The notes under the pieces were generated by a model. It was not told the origin of the DNA and ran no database searches. It worked only from the letters and a program-made list of their open reading frames with translations. The position numbers and the translations under genes are program-made. Positions 38,320 to 51,024 of a stretch of 64,000 nucleotides of DNA are shown in pieces (position 1 is the stretch's first letter; the number at the start of each line of letters is the position of its first letter). This stretch comes from Glossina fuscipes (Eukaryota; Arthropoda; Insecta; Diptera; Glossinidae). Location: the NCBI RefSeq assembly GCF_014805625.2, contig NW_023998414.1, forward strand, positions 3,317,939 through 3,381,938, in the 5' to 3' direction.

Positions 38320-41240
38320 ATTATTACCTTCAAGTAATGTGTCAATAGATATTCGAAGAATTGTAAATAAAATCTATGCTATTTTAAAAATCGCAATTGA
38401 GTGCCACGAACTTAATCTCAAAAGAAGTTGAATAATATAAAATATAAATCACAAAAGGCAGCTTACATTACATTACTTTACAAGGTCGAAATTATATCGA
38501 AAATAATACTGTTTTACCTACGGTTCTGTTCAAAAAATAAATTTCATTCATTCATCTCTTCAATCCTATTCTCAATTGCGACCTCGACTAACTCATTTGC
38601 TAAGAGAAAATGATTGGTTTTGATTTATTTAAACGGTCACAAAAAAAAAAAAAAAAAAAATGAATGGTATAAAATTTACCTTCGAGCTATTAGTTCAACG
38701 AAAGGTATTGTTAAGAAAAAATTAATCCATCACGTTGTGACGTCCACAACAATTAATTTAGAATTAACTTATTTGGCTTGCTTCGCCTTCTACTCCCCAA
38801 GTCCTCCTATTTAATACCCATATCGTATTGTTGGTATTATTTAAAGAAGAAGATTAATTCGCCACGTCCGCCGTTGTGTCTATCATCTTTATCCATTCTG
38901 TTTGACTTTTTCATACAGTTTGCGCAAATGCGAACTCCTTGAACTGATGCATGAGCGCTTTGCAATTAATAACACAACATGACCGTTATTATTACTATAT
39001 TGCTTGAAGTAAAGTCGTAAAAAGAGTCCAGTATTTGTGAGTTAAGACAAATTCCGTTACTTGTTCTCCGCTCATTTTATATACAATTCGCTCTCTGCAA
39101 TCAAGCATCGAACTCTCCCCTATATTATAGTTTAATGAACCAACTAATATTTTCGGATCAATTGAATCTCTTGTATTCTATCCATTTTGTCGTTTTTCAT
39201 GAAATGTGTTCAACATTTGTTGTTCTAAAAACAGTAGTTGCTCTCGAACTATAATAAAAAGTATAGTTTAAGCTGTTTTTGTTGTCGTTTTTATTACTAT
39301 TATTATCGCAGTTTTCAGGCAACAATGCAATTTTCGTCTACAGGGTTTTCTTTATGGTTGTATTTTTCTGTCTGTCTCTCTGTTTGTTTGTCTGTCTGTC
39401 TGTATGTCTGTCTGTCTGTTTTAAGGTCTGTCTATCTACTTGTTTAACCAAAGCATTTCCTTTGCTGTTATACGATGCGCCAGAGAACATATATACAAAG
39501 CAATCAGAGCAAAGGGTGTTGATGTGGTATTCAACTGTTTGTTCGTGTTGTTTACCCTGGCAAACAAATAATTACATTTGTATTGTTGTTGCCATTGCTG
39601 AGATACCACGGCACGACTTGGCGGAAATAATGTGCCACGAAATTTATATTTATATGAACTTTCTATATGCAAGTCTTTGAGTTGCTTTCGCCTTTTTCTT
39701 TTTTTTTTTTTTTGTTTTGTCTTTTTCCTACAATTTTTGCCACAATTCACATCGTTCGCTACTTTGCTTTTCTTCCGCTCTCTCCAACACTTGTCTCATA
39801 TTTCGCTAATACTCATCTCTTCTCGCATGTTTTATATATATATATATATATATATAGATATATATATATATATATTTTTTTTTTATTTATTTTTTTTTTT
39901 ATTTCGATTTGTTTTCACATTTCCTTCTGAGAGCTGCAAACTTGCATCAGCATGTGTTTTTATTATTGTTAAAAACAACAAAAAGTACTTTTCGTGTGTA
40001 AACTATTGTTTGGCTATTATTTCTTCACGTGGCTTCTTTCGATTCCCATGCACGTGTGTATTTTACAAACATATTGGTTGATAATATGCGAATCTATGTG
40101 TGCCTGCAATCATAGTAAAAACAAAAATCTAGCATCGGTCGTAGAATATATGCAATTCGATAAGAAAATTATTTATGCGAAACATGAAAATATTGGGGAA
40201 ATATATATATAAATATATATATATATATACATATATATATGAATGCAAGCAGATCAATTCGCTTGGTCGTCGCTAAGTATAATATTCTAAATGGAAATGA
40301 AAAGTGAATCTATTTTTAGAATCCCGACAGATTATATACATCAACTGCGATAGATATCGGGTTTAGCGAGACCAAAAGAGTGTGGTGTGTTTTTAATTGT
40401 TAAAGTCTGTTAATCGATCAACAATTAATTAATTGATGCGAACCGTTCGCTGTTCACAAAACCAATGCAAAAGGCAAAATCATAGGCAAAATCTGCTCGC
40501 GAAACTTTGAGAGCACTTCACTGGGCAGTGCTAAATCATTGAATTCACTTACAAAACTCGACTTCTTTTAATTACCACGTATTGGCGCCGAAAGTATACG
40601 GACTTGCCGAGCCCGATGACTCGTGTGCCTCAAAATAGCAATAGCTTTTTAGGCGTCGCATCCACAACTTGTCAGACGGATGAATAGTATTTGCAGCAAC
40701 ATTTTGAACAAAATATATCTTAACATTATTTACTCTTAAGAAGATAACAAACTGTTTAGCTGTTCAGCTAACAAATGATTAACAACAACAAAAAAACGAT
40801 TACTAAGCTATATGATAAAACAATTTTTGCGAAAAAAATTAATTAAATTGGAAAAGACGTTGCTACAAGTCAACTTTGCTATAATGCAACAGACCGTCAA
40901 ATTTTGATGCGATAATTCCCATTTGATTGGTTTTTTTGTTTTTGTTAAACCCTTATGCAAATATATGCCAACAATTGAAGCGCAATTCGAAATTGCAGAA
41001 TTAAGTCTGGTTCAGCGAGATGAGTCTATAGATTGGCTTTAATTGAGAAAGGTTTTCGGTAAATGGAATCTATTGATTTGATTTACACTTTAACAATTAC
41101 GATTGTAATGTTGATCTGCGGGAAGTGATCTATTTAATTATTACTAAGCCGTTTAATGCATAAATCAAGTAGATATAGAATGAGCAGCGTATGCAACTCT
41201 TGGGTAAATTCGAACAGATAATTAACATAACATATTTTTC
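38320..41240. other. Non-coding stretch with microsatellites
   Basis: A (CTGT)n-type array lies at 39369-39430 and TA arrays at 39832-39875 and 40201-40240. Open frames here (39238-40081) are repeats plus chance sequence. The 40250-41240 part is ordinary AT-rich DNA in which nothing was recognised. Confidence 0.5.
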
Positions 41241-41243
41241 GTT

Positions 41244-41444
41244 ATAATCCATATTTATCCGCCTGAGTGGCCGAGTAGGCAAGAGTCTCGACTAGCAACT
41301 CAATAGTCGTGGGTTCAAACCTCAAGTGCGGTAGAGTTTTTTAATAAAAGCCGATAGCCCTAGATGCTAGTGCTTTAAGACTTTAGTCTTAGAATTTATT
41401 CTCTGGCTAAATTTATAATAATAATAATAATAATCCATATTTAT
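41244..41444 (+). mobile_element. tRNA-derived SINE copy 5, full length with 15-bp target duplications
   Basis: The element proper is 41259-41429 (171 bp). ATAATCCATATTTAT occurs immediately before it (41244-41258) and immediately after its tail (41430-41444), a perfect 15-bp target-site duplication typical of LINE-mediated insertion. The head reads GTGGCCGAGTAGGC (A box, 41267-41280) and GTGGGTTCAAACCTC (B box, 41319-41333), with spacing of a tRNA gene. The TGGCCGAGT..GC..GTCTCGACTAG order is most like tRNA-Ser/Leu, which is an inference. The tail has CTAGTGCTTTAAGACTTTAG and GAATTTATTCTCTGGCTAAA (type A) and ends in (ATA)n. This is the best-preserved and probably youngest copy in the window. 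Confidence 0.9.
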
Positions 41445-41449
41445 ATATA

Positions 41450-44370
41450 CATACATATTTACACATATTCTTAATAATAAATGCAAGATTGAATCGAGTA
41501 ATTAAATCGGGAAATTACACTATTTCTCAATTATTCTAAAAACATGCGATACTTTTCAAAACAAATGTGTTACCCAGTTTACTAGAGAAAATAAATATGC
41601 AATCATAACAAAATTTCAATTCTCCTAATTATATGCTACATTACGAAAAACAATTATGTCACCAAGATTCATCAAGAATACACGATCTGTTGAAGAAGAA
41701 GAACATGGAACATGGAATTGTTAAACTGAACAAAAAATATCTCTTCATCCGTATCTAGTATCTCGTGAAAAGGATATCTACTGAGTCAATAATTTAAACG
41801 TTAACTATAAGCATATTAGCAAATCAATTAAGACCATTTTAGGGCCAAGCATTGAAAAGATGTACCGAATATCTAAATAATAGTTTCTTGGAAACATTTA
41901 TAAGGATTTAAAAGCTACAGACAAATATGATAAGAAATTGTCAGGTTTTTCCTTTCATGATGTCGTAGTTGCTTGTCTACTGTGAGCATAAATGTTTGTA
42001 TATAAAATTCATTTTTTAACCTTGATTTCTCAAACGTTGCGAAAAATGCTGTTTCCAAGTTTCAGGTTTCTGTCTGCATTTATGCGGCTGTGTCAATCCC
42101 ACAATCAAAATAAGTCAAGTTGATCCCTCTCTTTGCTAGAAATAGATAAAATAAACCTCCCGCAGCTATAGAGTAAAAATATAACTTGTCACTGATTGTA
42201 CATCGAGATATATATATGTTAAAATTAAAACTTAAGATTGTTAAGATAAGAAGAAAAAATATTTTCAATTTTTAGTGCCAAACTGTCGTTCCCTAACTAT
42301 ATAGAATATGGCAAAAATAATAATGAGAAAGTTTTTAAAGTTTTTTTCATTTTTCTGCTTAAAACTAACTCGCATAAGCATTGACTGACTATAGGCAAGA
42401 AATAAGGCATAGACAATTTGTTATGCAAGTATATTCTTAATTGTATTGTAATCTATCTTTAACCCTAATCCGATCACGATGATCCGTTACGGCCCATTTA
42501 AACTTTGAACGTAAAAATTTTTCATGATTGAATTTTCCAAAAATTTTTGTACTTAACTTTTTTCTAAAAGAAAAAATTATTTGTAAATCTGGTCATATTA
42601 GTTATAATATTAAAATTAATTTTTTTCACAAAATTTGTATTCACAAGGCGAACTATATTGATTTTATCGGTGGACGCTTTTTCACTATTTTTCGAGATTA
42701 TTGTCAACTACATCAACATTAAGGAGCAGGGTACAGAGGCTGATGCATGGAAGAAAAAATTGGCCCAATCGAAATGAAAGATTTTACTGGCCTAAGCGAG
42801 GAAGACGCAAGCAAACTTGGGCAAATTTCGAGCTAAATATCCATCGAAATTGAAGTCGTTTGAAGTTAAAATTAAATGATAAAAGTTATTTTTATAAAAT
42901 TTCGCGCAGCTTCGCAGCTCTTGATATTTGAATAAATGTGTTGCTGCAGGCATAGATGAAGTGCCCACCATGTTGAAATTGCCCTCCAGCCAAAATGAGA
43001 TAAAAACTTGGAGCGACATTCGGTGGCGTTGTTACATGTTCCCACCTCAAAAAAAAAAACAAAGTGTCAAAGCAGTCAAAATTATATATAACGTGTTTCG
43101 ATAAATAAATGTGAATATAAATCTTAAATGGAAACAATAACATTTTAATTATTCCCATGACTTTCATATGTGACTAAGACAGAGATCGTGGTGTAAAGGC
43201 CAGCAATCAATTTTACTTGACATTTATAATGAAATAATACTTTAATTGAAAAAAAAAATAAATCGACTTTAATTTTATTTTGACAACAGTATACCTTGAC
43301 TAACATCTACAATATATGAGAAGCAACATTTTTGTTTTTTTTTAATTCTTTCACCTGAAGATTTTTAACAACAAAACTAATTGTGATATGCCAGCAGAGT
43401 AATGCCTCTTTCTCATAAATGCAAAAATAATCTAGTTGTCTAGTTGCGTACACAAAGACTGCCCTCTGCAGACAAAGTCCCCATAGAATTGAAAAAAAAA
43501 AAAAGAAGCAAATGTAGTTTTTAGTTTTGCCATTCGAAGCCCATTCAGAGTAAACATGTGTGCATTTCTTATTTCTTGTTCGTCACGTTTTCTAATTTAA
43601 CGCTACACTTATGTAAAATGAAATTTTTCTTAACGTATCTAGCGAAGACTAAAGTCATACGTACAAATCCAGAGTAATTGTTCCGCATTACTCTCTACCT
43701 ACGTGTGAATATATTTACGCTTATTATTATAGTTTTAAGAAAATTGAAGAAACGGCAAACTAAAACACACAGATTCCTATTATCAATGACCGTAATTGAG
43801 CGAATTTATTAAATTTTTTGATTTTGATTTGATTTCTATCGATTTGAATTATTTTTTTATTATTATTTTACATTTAATTTTATATAAATCTTTTACTTAT
43901 TTTTCTTGTTTAAGTAAATAATCAAAAAATTACCTCCCTTAATATAAATAAGTACATATTATTGTTTGTCGTTGGCGGTAATTTACATATTTGCCCAGAT
44001 AGCAATTAAAAGAATGTTAATTAATTTTGCTTATTCAGGCATTCATTCATTTGATGTTGTTTTTTGTTGTTTTTTTTTTTTTTTTTTTTTTTTTTTTCTT
44101 TTCATTTTTTTGCATGTCCATCACCGCAAAGCTATAGCTTGCTGTCATTCCCTTTGCAACACTTACAAATAAATTTGCTGAAATACTTAAACTATCCGCA
44201 ACTTTGATTACCAACGAATTTCATTAGCTTCTCCAATGCGATTTCGCGAAATCGTAATGATCAGCAAAAAAAAAAAAAAAAAAGGTTGACGCGAAAACAA
44301 AATTTAAATAAAATAAACTTTAATAGTTTTATAAGGCTTTTCATTTAAAGTTTAAGTTGTTCTTTTTTTA
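41450..44370. other. Mostly non-coding; one codon-like patch
   Basis: AT-rich DNA. A GC-richer patch at 42885-43050 keeps a minus-strand frame with text such as HGGHFIYACSNTFIQISRAA, preceded on that strand by a T-rich tract ending in GAG (an acceptor-like context near 43050). I do not recognise the peptide. A T run spans 44069-44098. Nothing else is supported. Confidence 0.4.
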
Positions 44371-44377
44371 TAAACCA

Positions 44378-44396
44378 CCCCCCCCCCCCCCCCCCC
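44378..44396. repeat. Poly-C run, 19 bases
   Basis: Nineteen consecutive C with further CCC blocks on both sides, in otherwise AT-rich sequence. The minus strand is therefore a long G tract able to form G-quadruplex structures. It could also be a place of sequencing uncertainty. Confidence 0.95.
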
Positions 44397-44894
44397 ACCC
44401 CCTTCCGCCCCACGCAATTGAAGAAAACATTTTCTAACTTTACGACATTTTACCCACAACGCCCCTTGGGTTGCGTTATCCGCATCTAAATCAAAAATAC
44501 CTTTTTAATCAGGTATTACTAAAGAATATTTCTATTGCACTTGGTGGGGTATCTAAGATTCGCTTTAAGACAATTATAGATCTCTTACTATTTTTAATGA
44601 TTTTTCTTTTTTTTTCTTTTTTTTTTTTTTTTGCATATCTTTTTTGTCTGACTGGCATTTGCGCTAGGGCTGGTTTTTTTTTTTTTTTTTTTTTTTTTAT
44701 TATGTTGCAGTTAATTAAAAAGAAAATAAAAGCCAGTATTAAATTTTACTCCATGCAAAGTGTGTGCATAAATATCTTAAATAGAGAAGAATCAATCGTA
44801 CATTAAAATGAAGAAAAAACAATTTTCATTTTATATCAGATATATTTACTACATATTGTGTACGTTTCTTGTGCCATCCATTCTAAATTTTGCT

Positions 44895-44900
44895 TTTATT
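44895..44900 (-). promoter_or_regulatory. Possible polyadenylation signal AATAAA (minus strand)
   Basis: AATAAA on the minus strand, about 100 bases downstream of the stop of the candidate exon at 44998-45107. Such hexamers are frequent by chance in AT-rich DNA, so it counts only together with the exon. Confidence 0.35.
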
Positions 44901-44997
44901 CAGCAGTATACGGTCTAGAAAACTGGCGCATTTCCTTCTTCTTCCTACATCTCTTTCACGATGACTTCTACTAGGTGAAGCAATGAACGTCTCTTTG

Positions 44998-45107
44998 CTA
45001 TGCGGAGTAAAATGTATCGATTGCCTCTCGTACTTGTCGTAAGCACGATTGGCCAATGCGATCTGCCGCCCGCTGCTTTTCGTGCAGGTACGTCGTGTCC
45101 GCGTATT
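44998..45107 (-). CDS. Candidate terminal coding exon of an unidentified minus-strand gene
   Basis: Read on the minus strand, a long pyrimidine tract (plus 45115-45142) is followed by GTTATAG and then by an open frame ending in TAG at 44998-45000. The frame reads YADTTYLHEKQRAADRIG, then about 17 residues ending in DTFYSA. Its first 18 codons are strongly GC-ending (CTG, CAC, AAG, CAG, TAC and similar), unlike any neighbouring chance frame. AATAAA lies at plus 44895-44900 in reverse complement, about 100 bases after the stop. I do not recognise the protein; the peptide looks helical and charged. Against it: poly-T tracts are common here, no upstream exon was found, another minus frame is also open, and the opposite strand offers its own exon-like signals. 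A pseudogene is possible. Confidence 0.4.
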
Positions 45108-45149
45108 CTATAACAAAAAAAAGAGAAAAAAAAAAAAAACTCTTAAAAT

Positions 45150-46459
45150 ATTTAAAGCACAAGGCGTGCTTTAACAAGCAGTTCAATGCACAAAATTGAA
45201 TTATGTGCTATAACCCATCCCCTACTCATCTCGTCAAAATCCTACTTCACTGATGTGGCCATTTTGTTAGCAGATTCCATCTTGTGCATACGGATATAAT
45301 TATATGTTATTTTTCGGTTGTTCGTTCTCCTTTTTTATAGTCGGATATACTTATATGATCTGGGAAAATTAACTCAACTGATGACATAACTACTTGTTCT
45401 GCTAACATGCACAAAATATGTTCACTATGCAGGAATTTTTGTTGGCAAGTGGTTGCGATATACGAGCATAAGCAATGCCGTAGTAGTCTTGTTTGCTCAA
45501 CGTGTATTGCAAAGGTGAACATTTCATGTAAATGCCTTTCAAGACATCGCAAGCTTATTTCTACACCTGGCTTTAATAATTACAAATACGCTTTTGTCTG
45601 TCCCTTCCTTCTCCTCTATATCTACCGCTGTACAGTCAACGTTCACTTGTTACTCTTTACCTTTTATTGGAAGCACATTTCCATTTCCTGCTCCAGTAGT
45701 TAGATTGTAATTTGCCCTGATTGTATCGTTCGTTGGTACGTTCGATCTTAACATTTTTATTAATGATAAATGCAATCTTTCAAAAAACAATCGTCAACGT
45801 ACTCTTGCAATCATCCAATTTGTGTTCTGGATGTGAAGGAATGAAAATGTATCGCTCCACAATGGCCAGATATATTCTCGTAGTTTGTTTCAATTTAAAA
45901 GGAAAAATTAATATGTTAAAGTAGACATTAACACTAAAACTCTGAAATGCAGAGAGAAGCACAATTTCTGAAATCAAAGTAAATCCTTAATAATCAGTAA
46001 AAGAACATATCAAAGCAATTATCTGCACTGTGCAATGCTTTCTAAAACACCATGACAGTCTGGTTATCAAGTTAAGACTGTATATCTAGTTAAATGTGTG
46101 TGTAGGAAACTAGTTTTTTTTTATTTATTTATTTTTTTTTTTTTCATTCTTTTGCCCCTTCCCAGTTTCTCACTTTTCAAACCGTGACTGTTGGAAAAGT
46201 AAAATAATTTTTATTTAGAAACAATTTGCTAAAGTTGTTCTTTAACGTTTATTACTCAGGAAAAGCAATTCCACTACAATACTACTTATTTAAGTTAAAG
46301 TTTAGGGAGATGCGTAGATAAATAGACAAATGTAGAGACAAATAGGGAATGAATAAAGGGGAGCGGAGAGCTGAAAATGCGATAAAACTTTCAATGTGGG
46401 TAAACGGGTCAATAGACAATAGTTTCTGATACGGATTAAGTTTTTATAATCTGCTGTCG

Positions 46460-46497
<38 letters not shown>

Positions 46498-46785
46498 TTT
46501 TTTCATCTCAAGTATAAAAGTTAAAATCGAAACTTGAGCATTGATTTCTAATTTATTTAAACTTGTTTTTAAATTCATACAAAACTCTGTGAATTTTTCG
46601 TCATATTTTAGAGAATTGATTTTTCCATTACCACTTAATTTCCTCCTGCCTTAAGCCATATAAATTATAATGAATTTTATTAAATAAATTTATATAAATC
46701 ATGTCTTTTATTTATTTATTTATTTTTTTTTTTTTTTTTGTTTGAGCGTGTAACTGATACAAAAGCAACGCTATTGCGCAAAACC

Positions 46786-46819
<34 letters not shown>

Positions 46820-47243
46820 CCTACTACTACTATTACAGGCCAACGTATCCTCTATACGTATAAAGTTTGGTGGGAGGAGGAGAAAAGCTCTTGATAAACT
46901 CTATTCATTGTGGAGAAATTTCATTATTCATAAATACCTTTTTGTGTTCAGCATATGCGTCGCATCACAAATTTCTTAAGCTATGCAAAAAAGTGTATAT
47001 AACAAGCTTAAGTACGGTGTCATTTAATTTCCTAAATAATGTCATTCGAACCAACTCAAATCGTTTTAAGCATAAATAGTTTCGCATGCTATTATAAGGT
47101 ATAAGAAGAATTTTTGCGCTCTTTTTCGAAAAATTTATTCTTCCATAAATTAACGGAAACGATTTAATTTCTACTCTCTTTGTAGGAGTTTTTACTAAGT
47201 TTGCATACACTTCTCCTAATCGTCTTAGCTTGATTGAACTAAC

Positions 47244-47276
<33 letters not shown>

Positions 47277-47750
47277 ACACTCCAGCTTAGACTCTAAATA
47301 GAACGGTATATATATATAGGTACATAGCACGCGTATAATAGTTTTCAAAGTTCTTTAATTTATTTCAACTCAGGGGCATTTCCGCCCGACACTCACTTCT
47401 CTCACTCAATGCAAGGCGTATCTGTTTATGCTCAGAGTTTATTGACTTGAAATTTCTCTTAAGGTTATGTACAATGGAAATTTTCATAATTTTCTTAATT
47501 TAATTGAAACCGTGTGAAAATTTCCCTTTATCTACGACATATACATTTATCAATAAGTTTAAAGTCTTTGAGGGCCAAAGTTTCAAGTTTGCTTTGCTGG
47601 CACAGTTACGCTAAGTTAGTCGCTAGTAGTACGCGACTTTATTAACTTTGCTATAGAAAACCGATAGATTATAGATGAAAAGACACTACATTTTAAATGG
47701 TCTCCTTTTTTGTATGGTCTTCGATAAATTTGCAACTTAGATACTAGATA
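45150..47750. other. Non-coding stretch with simple repeats
   Basis: A 34-base A run lies at 46462-46495, a (TTTA)n plus T run at 46708-46739, a TAC triplet array at 46788-46832 and a (CA)n array at 47246-47274. The frame at 45407-45703 is Cys-rich, but no zinc-finger spacing could be fitted. No gene is supported. Confidence 0.5.
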
Positions 47751-47759
47751 CAACTTTAA

Positions 47760-48060
47760 GGAAACTATATATGTAAGTTTTTTTGAAACCCATCACCGCA
47801 AGCTTGATCATACATTCATTATACCAAAATATTTGCTATAAACAAAAATAAATCTCAAAAGTACAAAGTAACATGTACCTTCTTGATAATTATCACATCG
47901 TCAACCCATTGACAGACATGTCCGTCTGCGCTAAACATTTCTCTAGGTCTCAAAAATAAAGATATCAATTTCAAATTTCATCAACCCATTGAAAGTTCGT
48001 GCACACGAATTGCTATTGGAAAAGAGCCAAATCGCTCAACGAACATGGCCACAATTCACC
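47760..48060 (-). repeat. Dispersed repeat X, weak copy 3
   Basis: On the minus strand the blocks CGATTTGGCTCTTTTCCAATA, TTGATGAAATTTGAAATTGATA and CAGACGGACATGTCTG occur in the same order as the corresponding blocks of copies 1 and 2 (TGGCCCATTTT, CAAATTTCA.GTCGATAA, GACGGACAT). The identity is low and the ends are not recognisable. This is an inference from block order. Confidence 0.45.
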
Positions 48061-48069
48061 ATAAACTAT

Positions 48070-48926
48070 AAATTCTTTTGCATTAGCAAAAAAAAAAAAG
48101 AAAGAAAAATGCATTTCTTGCTTATTACTTATAAATAAATTCCAATGGATATAATGAGAAGAGTTCTCCTATTTCATATTAAAATTAACATTAAGAAGAA
48201 ATAAATTGTTTACAAAATTTTTAACAAAAATTTTCATAAATTCGGGATATTGGCTCGCACATTTTCTAATGAACTTAGTTGACGGGCAGGCACGAATGAT
48301 TTTATGTGACCCCAAAGAAGGTGTCAGATAGTGAGAGATATTCAGAAATCGAAAGTGGTCACTCAATGCGATTGCTCATAAGCTCATCCTTTCACCGACC
48401 GTGCACTGCGATATGTACCGAACATGTGAAATTTTTTTTTTTTTTTTAGTCCCTAAAGTATTTAAAACATGATAATGCTCTGCATTAGTTACTATGATCG
48501 GGGCTCGTTTAACGGAAGAGCGCAGAGTGTGTAAAAATGCCGCTTTTATAAACTATTCATCAGTATTCGACATGTTACCCGAAATAAGACTATCGTTTAA
48601 GTTGCAATAATTTTCAAATGTCGATTCAATTGAAGCAATCATAATTATTTGAGAATCACAAACAAATAAACTGAAAGAAATGTCACAGCGTAAAATAAAA
48701 AAAAAAGCAAATGAAAAAGTTCATCCATTAAAACAACTAAAACCGTTATAGGGTTAGTTAATCAAATAACGACCGTTTAAAACATGACAATATGTGGAAA
48801 GTGCCAAATGTGAAGCATTTATAATAACTTCTTGGGGCCAAAACTGGACGGTGTACCAACTTTCATCAAAACTATATTGAGCAAAAGACGAACGAATGGA
48901 TTAATTTTTCTTACATTATATATATC

Positions 48927-48961
<35 letters not shown>

Positions 48962-50850
48962 ATATACATTTATCTAAATTGCCTAATTGAAGGATTATTA
49001 ATAAATGTTTTTTTATAGCATATTTTTAAGCATCAAAAATGGTATTTAGAAAAACTTTTTCGGAAATAATTCTTTTTATTTCTCAATTTTTACCACTTAT
49101 TTAGTCCTACACCTACTTACGCTTAAATTACAATTTAAATGAGCAGCAGCTCTTTCATCCATGTATATATATATATATATTATTCGCAGGCATTAATTTA
49201 TATATAAACCACCAAACATATACATAAATATAACATTGCGAGCATACTAAATATTTTTAAAACTTTCACTTTTCATTTCGTACAACTAGAGGTAGAGAGA
49301 AAGTGTGTAAAATAATAAAAACGATTTCTCTGCTTAACAATACATTAATAATTTTACAAAATAAAAATAAAGGAAAATAAAGTACAGGAAACTAAACGTG
49401 AAATTTTAATGAAATTGTTCATTTTTATCCCTTTTTGTTGGAATTTATTTATTACAAACACTTTCATTTAATTGCAATTTTGTTTTTGTTACTTAAACAA
49501 CTTGAACATAATTACAATTAACGTGTTTGCTGTACACCGTATGCACTAATTATTTAAAAACAAACGATGCAATAAAGAAAAAAGTTTTACACGTTATATA
49601 GACGCAACAAAAACTGGAGCAGCGGTACCAACAGCAGCATAAGTTCTCTATAAATTTTGCATTTTCCTCTATTTGTCGTAAAGTATTTATTATAACGAAA
49701 CAAACAGAATTTCTAATGAGTGTGCAGGTGTTGTTAAAAGCTTTAAAGTTTATGTGAAATTAAGATTTTAAAAACAAAAAAAGCAAATTTTGAATAATGA
49801 ATTTTTAAGAGAAAATTTACTTAACTAAAAATATAAAAAAGTACATATATATACATATATATATATACGTGTATTAGACTTTTATTTAAAATTACTCCGG
49901 CGACTATACTTCAATTAAAATTACTGCACTTCAATTAAAAGTATTCTACAAACTTTAATGTAACAACCCAATTGAGATTTACATAGGCATACGTAAGTCT
50001 CTTTACTGTACAAATAGGCGATTCCTCAAAATGAAACTGGACAGACAAGATTCTGTTATTAAAAAATGAAGCATTATTAAGTTTACAAAAAAAACCAAAA
50101 AAAAAAAAAAAAGACTTTCTTTTACTACTATAAGGCTTAATCTCCCGATCTAAGCCGCTGTTAAGTTTTCATCATACCTTACAAGACCGTAAGATAAGAG
50201 AGATATATGTTCCGGCGTTGATAATGAACAGTAAATTTCTTTTCAAGAAACCACTTTTTTCTTTAACGATTCAACGATATCAACGATATCGCAAGACTAT
50301 GTAACACCGTCGGGAAATTCCGAATAACATGATCCCAAGTCTTGCAACAATTTCAAGCAATTCCCGTTCCTCTGCTTACATTTTCATTAAATTAAACACC
50401 GGGTTTGACATCAAAGTCTTCTCCATTACGACGAATATGAACTTCAGTCAAGTCCTAAATTATGAACGAGTAATTGCTTTCTCTTATCTTCACGATTTCA
50501 TCTATTTAATAAAGTGAATTTAATTTGTTCTTAATTTTTATATATTCTACTGATGTTGGTTTCTAAATGCATTACATCTTGCCAGACATAAACTACTTAT
50601 TGTCCGTCATTATCATGAAACTTAATTAGGGGTACACTGAAGTGGTAACTAAATGGCCAAACTATGCTATCGAGTTCACTCGACTATAATTCGCATTAGT
50701 TAGAAATAAATAAAAAATTAATCTTAGGGCATAACATAAGATAATTAATTGCCCTCCATTCCCCTCTGATTAACGGGCATGCTGACTACTTACAAAATTC
50801 AGTTTCCAATTCAGGTTTAGCCTACAAGTTAATAATGAAAACCTATCCGT
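48070..50850. other. Non-coding stretch, nothing recognised
   Basis: AT-rich DNA with TA arrays at 48929-48957 and 49162-49180 and an A run at 50098-50113. No gene, RNA gene or element was recognised. Confidence 0.5.
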
Positions 50851-50854
50851 ATGC

Positions 50855-51020
50855 GTACAAGTAGCCAAGTAAGTAAGAATCACTAACTATCAAGTCTGTG
50901 CTGATGGGTTCAAATCTCAGTGTGGGCGAGAGCAAACTTAGTCGTAGCTATAATGACAATTGAATAAGTAAATGAATACCACTATTCGCTTGGGCATAGG
51001 CCAGTTGTTTTATTTTTATT
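50855..51020 (+). mobile_element. tRNA-derived SINE copy 6
   Basis: The head reads AAGTAGCCAAGTAAGTAAGAA (A-box region, 50859-50879) and GATGGGTTCAAATCTC (B box, 50903-50918), followed by GTGTGGGCGAGAGC, similar to the GTGCGGTAGAG after the B box of copy 5. The later part (TAGCTATAATGACAATTGAATAAG) is not the type A tail and may be another tail type or a different insertion. The end runs into ATTATTATTAATTAAG, which is also the inverted tail of copy 7. Confidence 0.68.
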
Positions 51021-51024
51021 ATTG

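Noticed and set aside
41259..41335. Functional tRNA gene
   Set aside because: A and B boxes are present, but the acceptor-stem ends do not pair, and the unit continues into a family-specific tail with a 15-bp target duplication, so it is a SINE.
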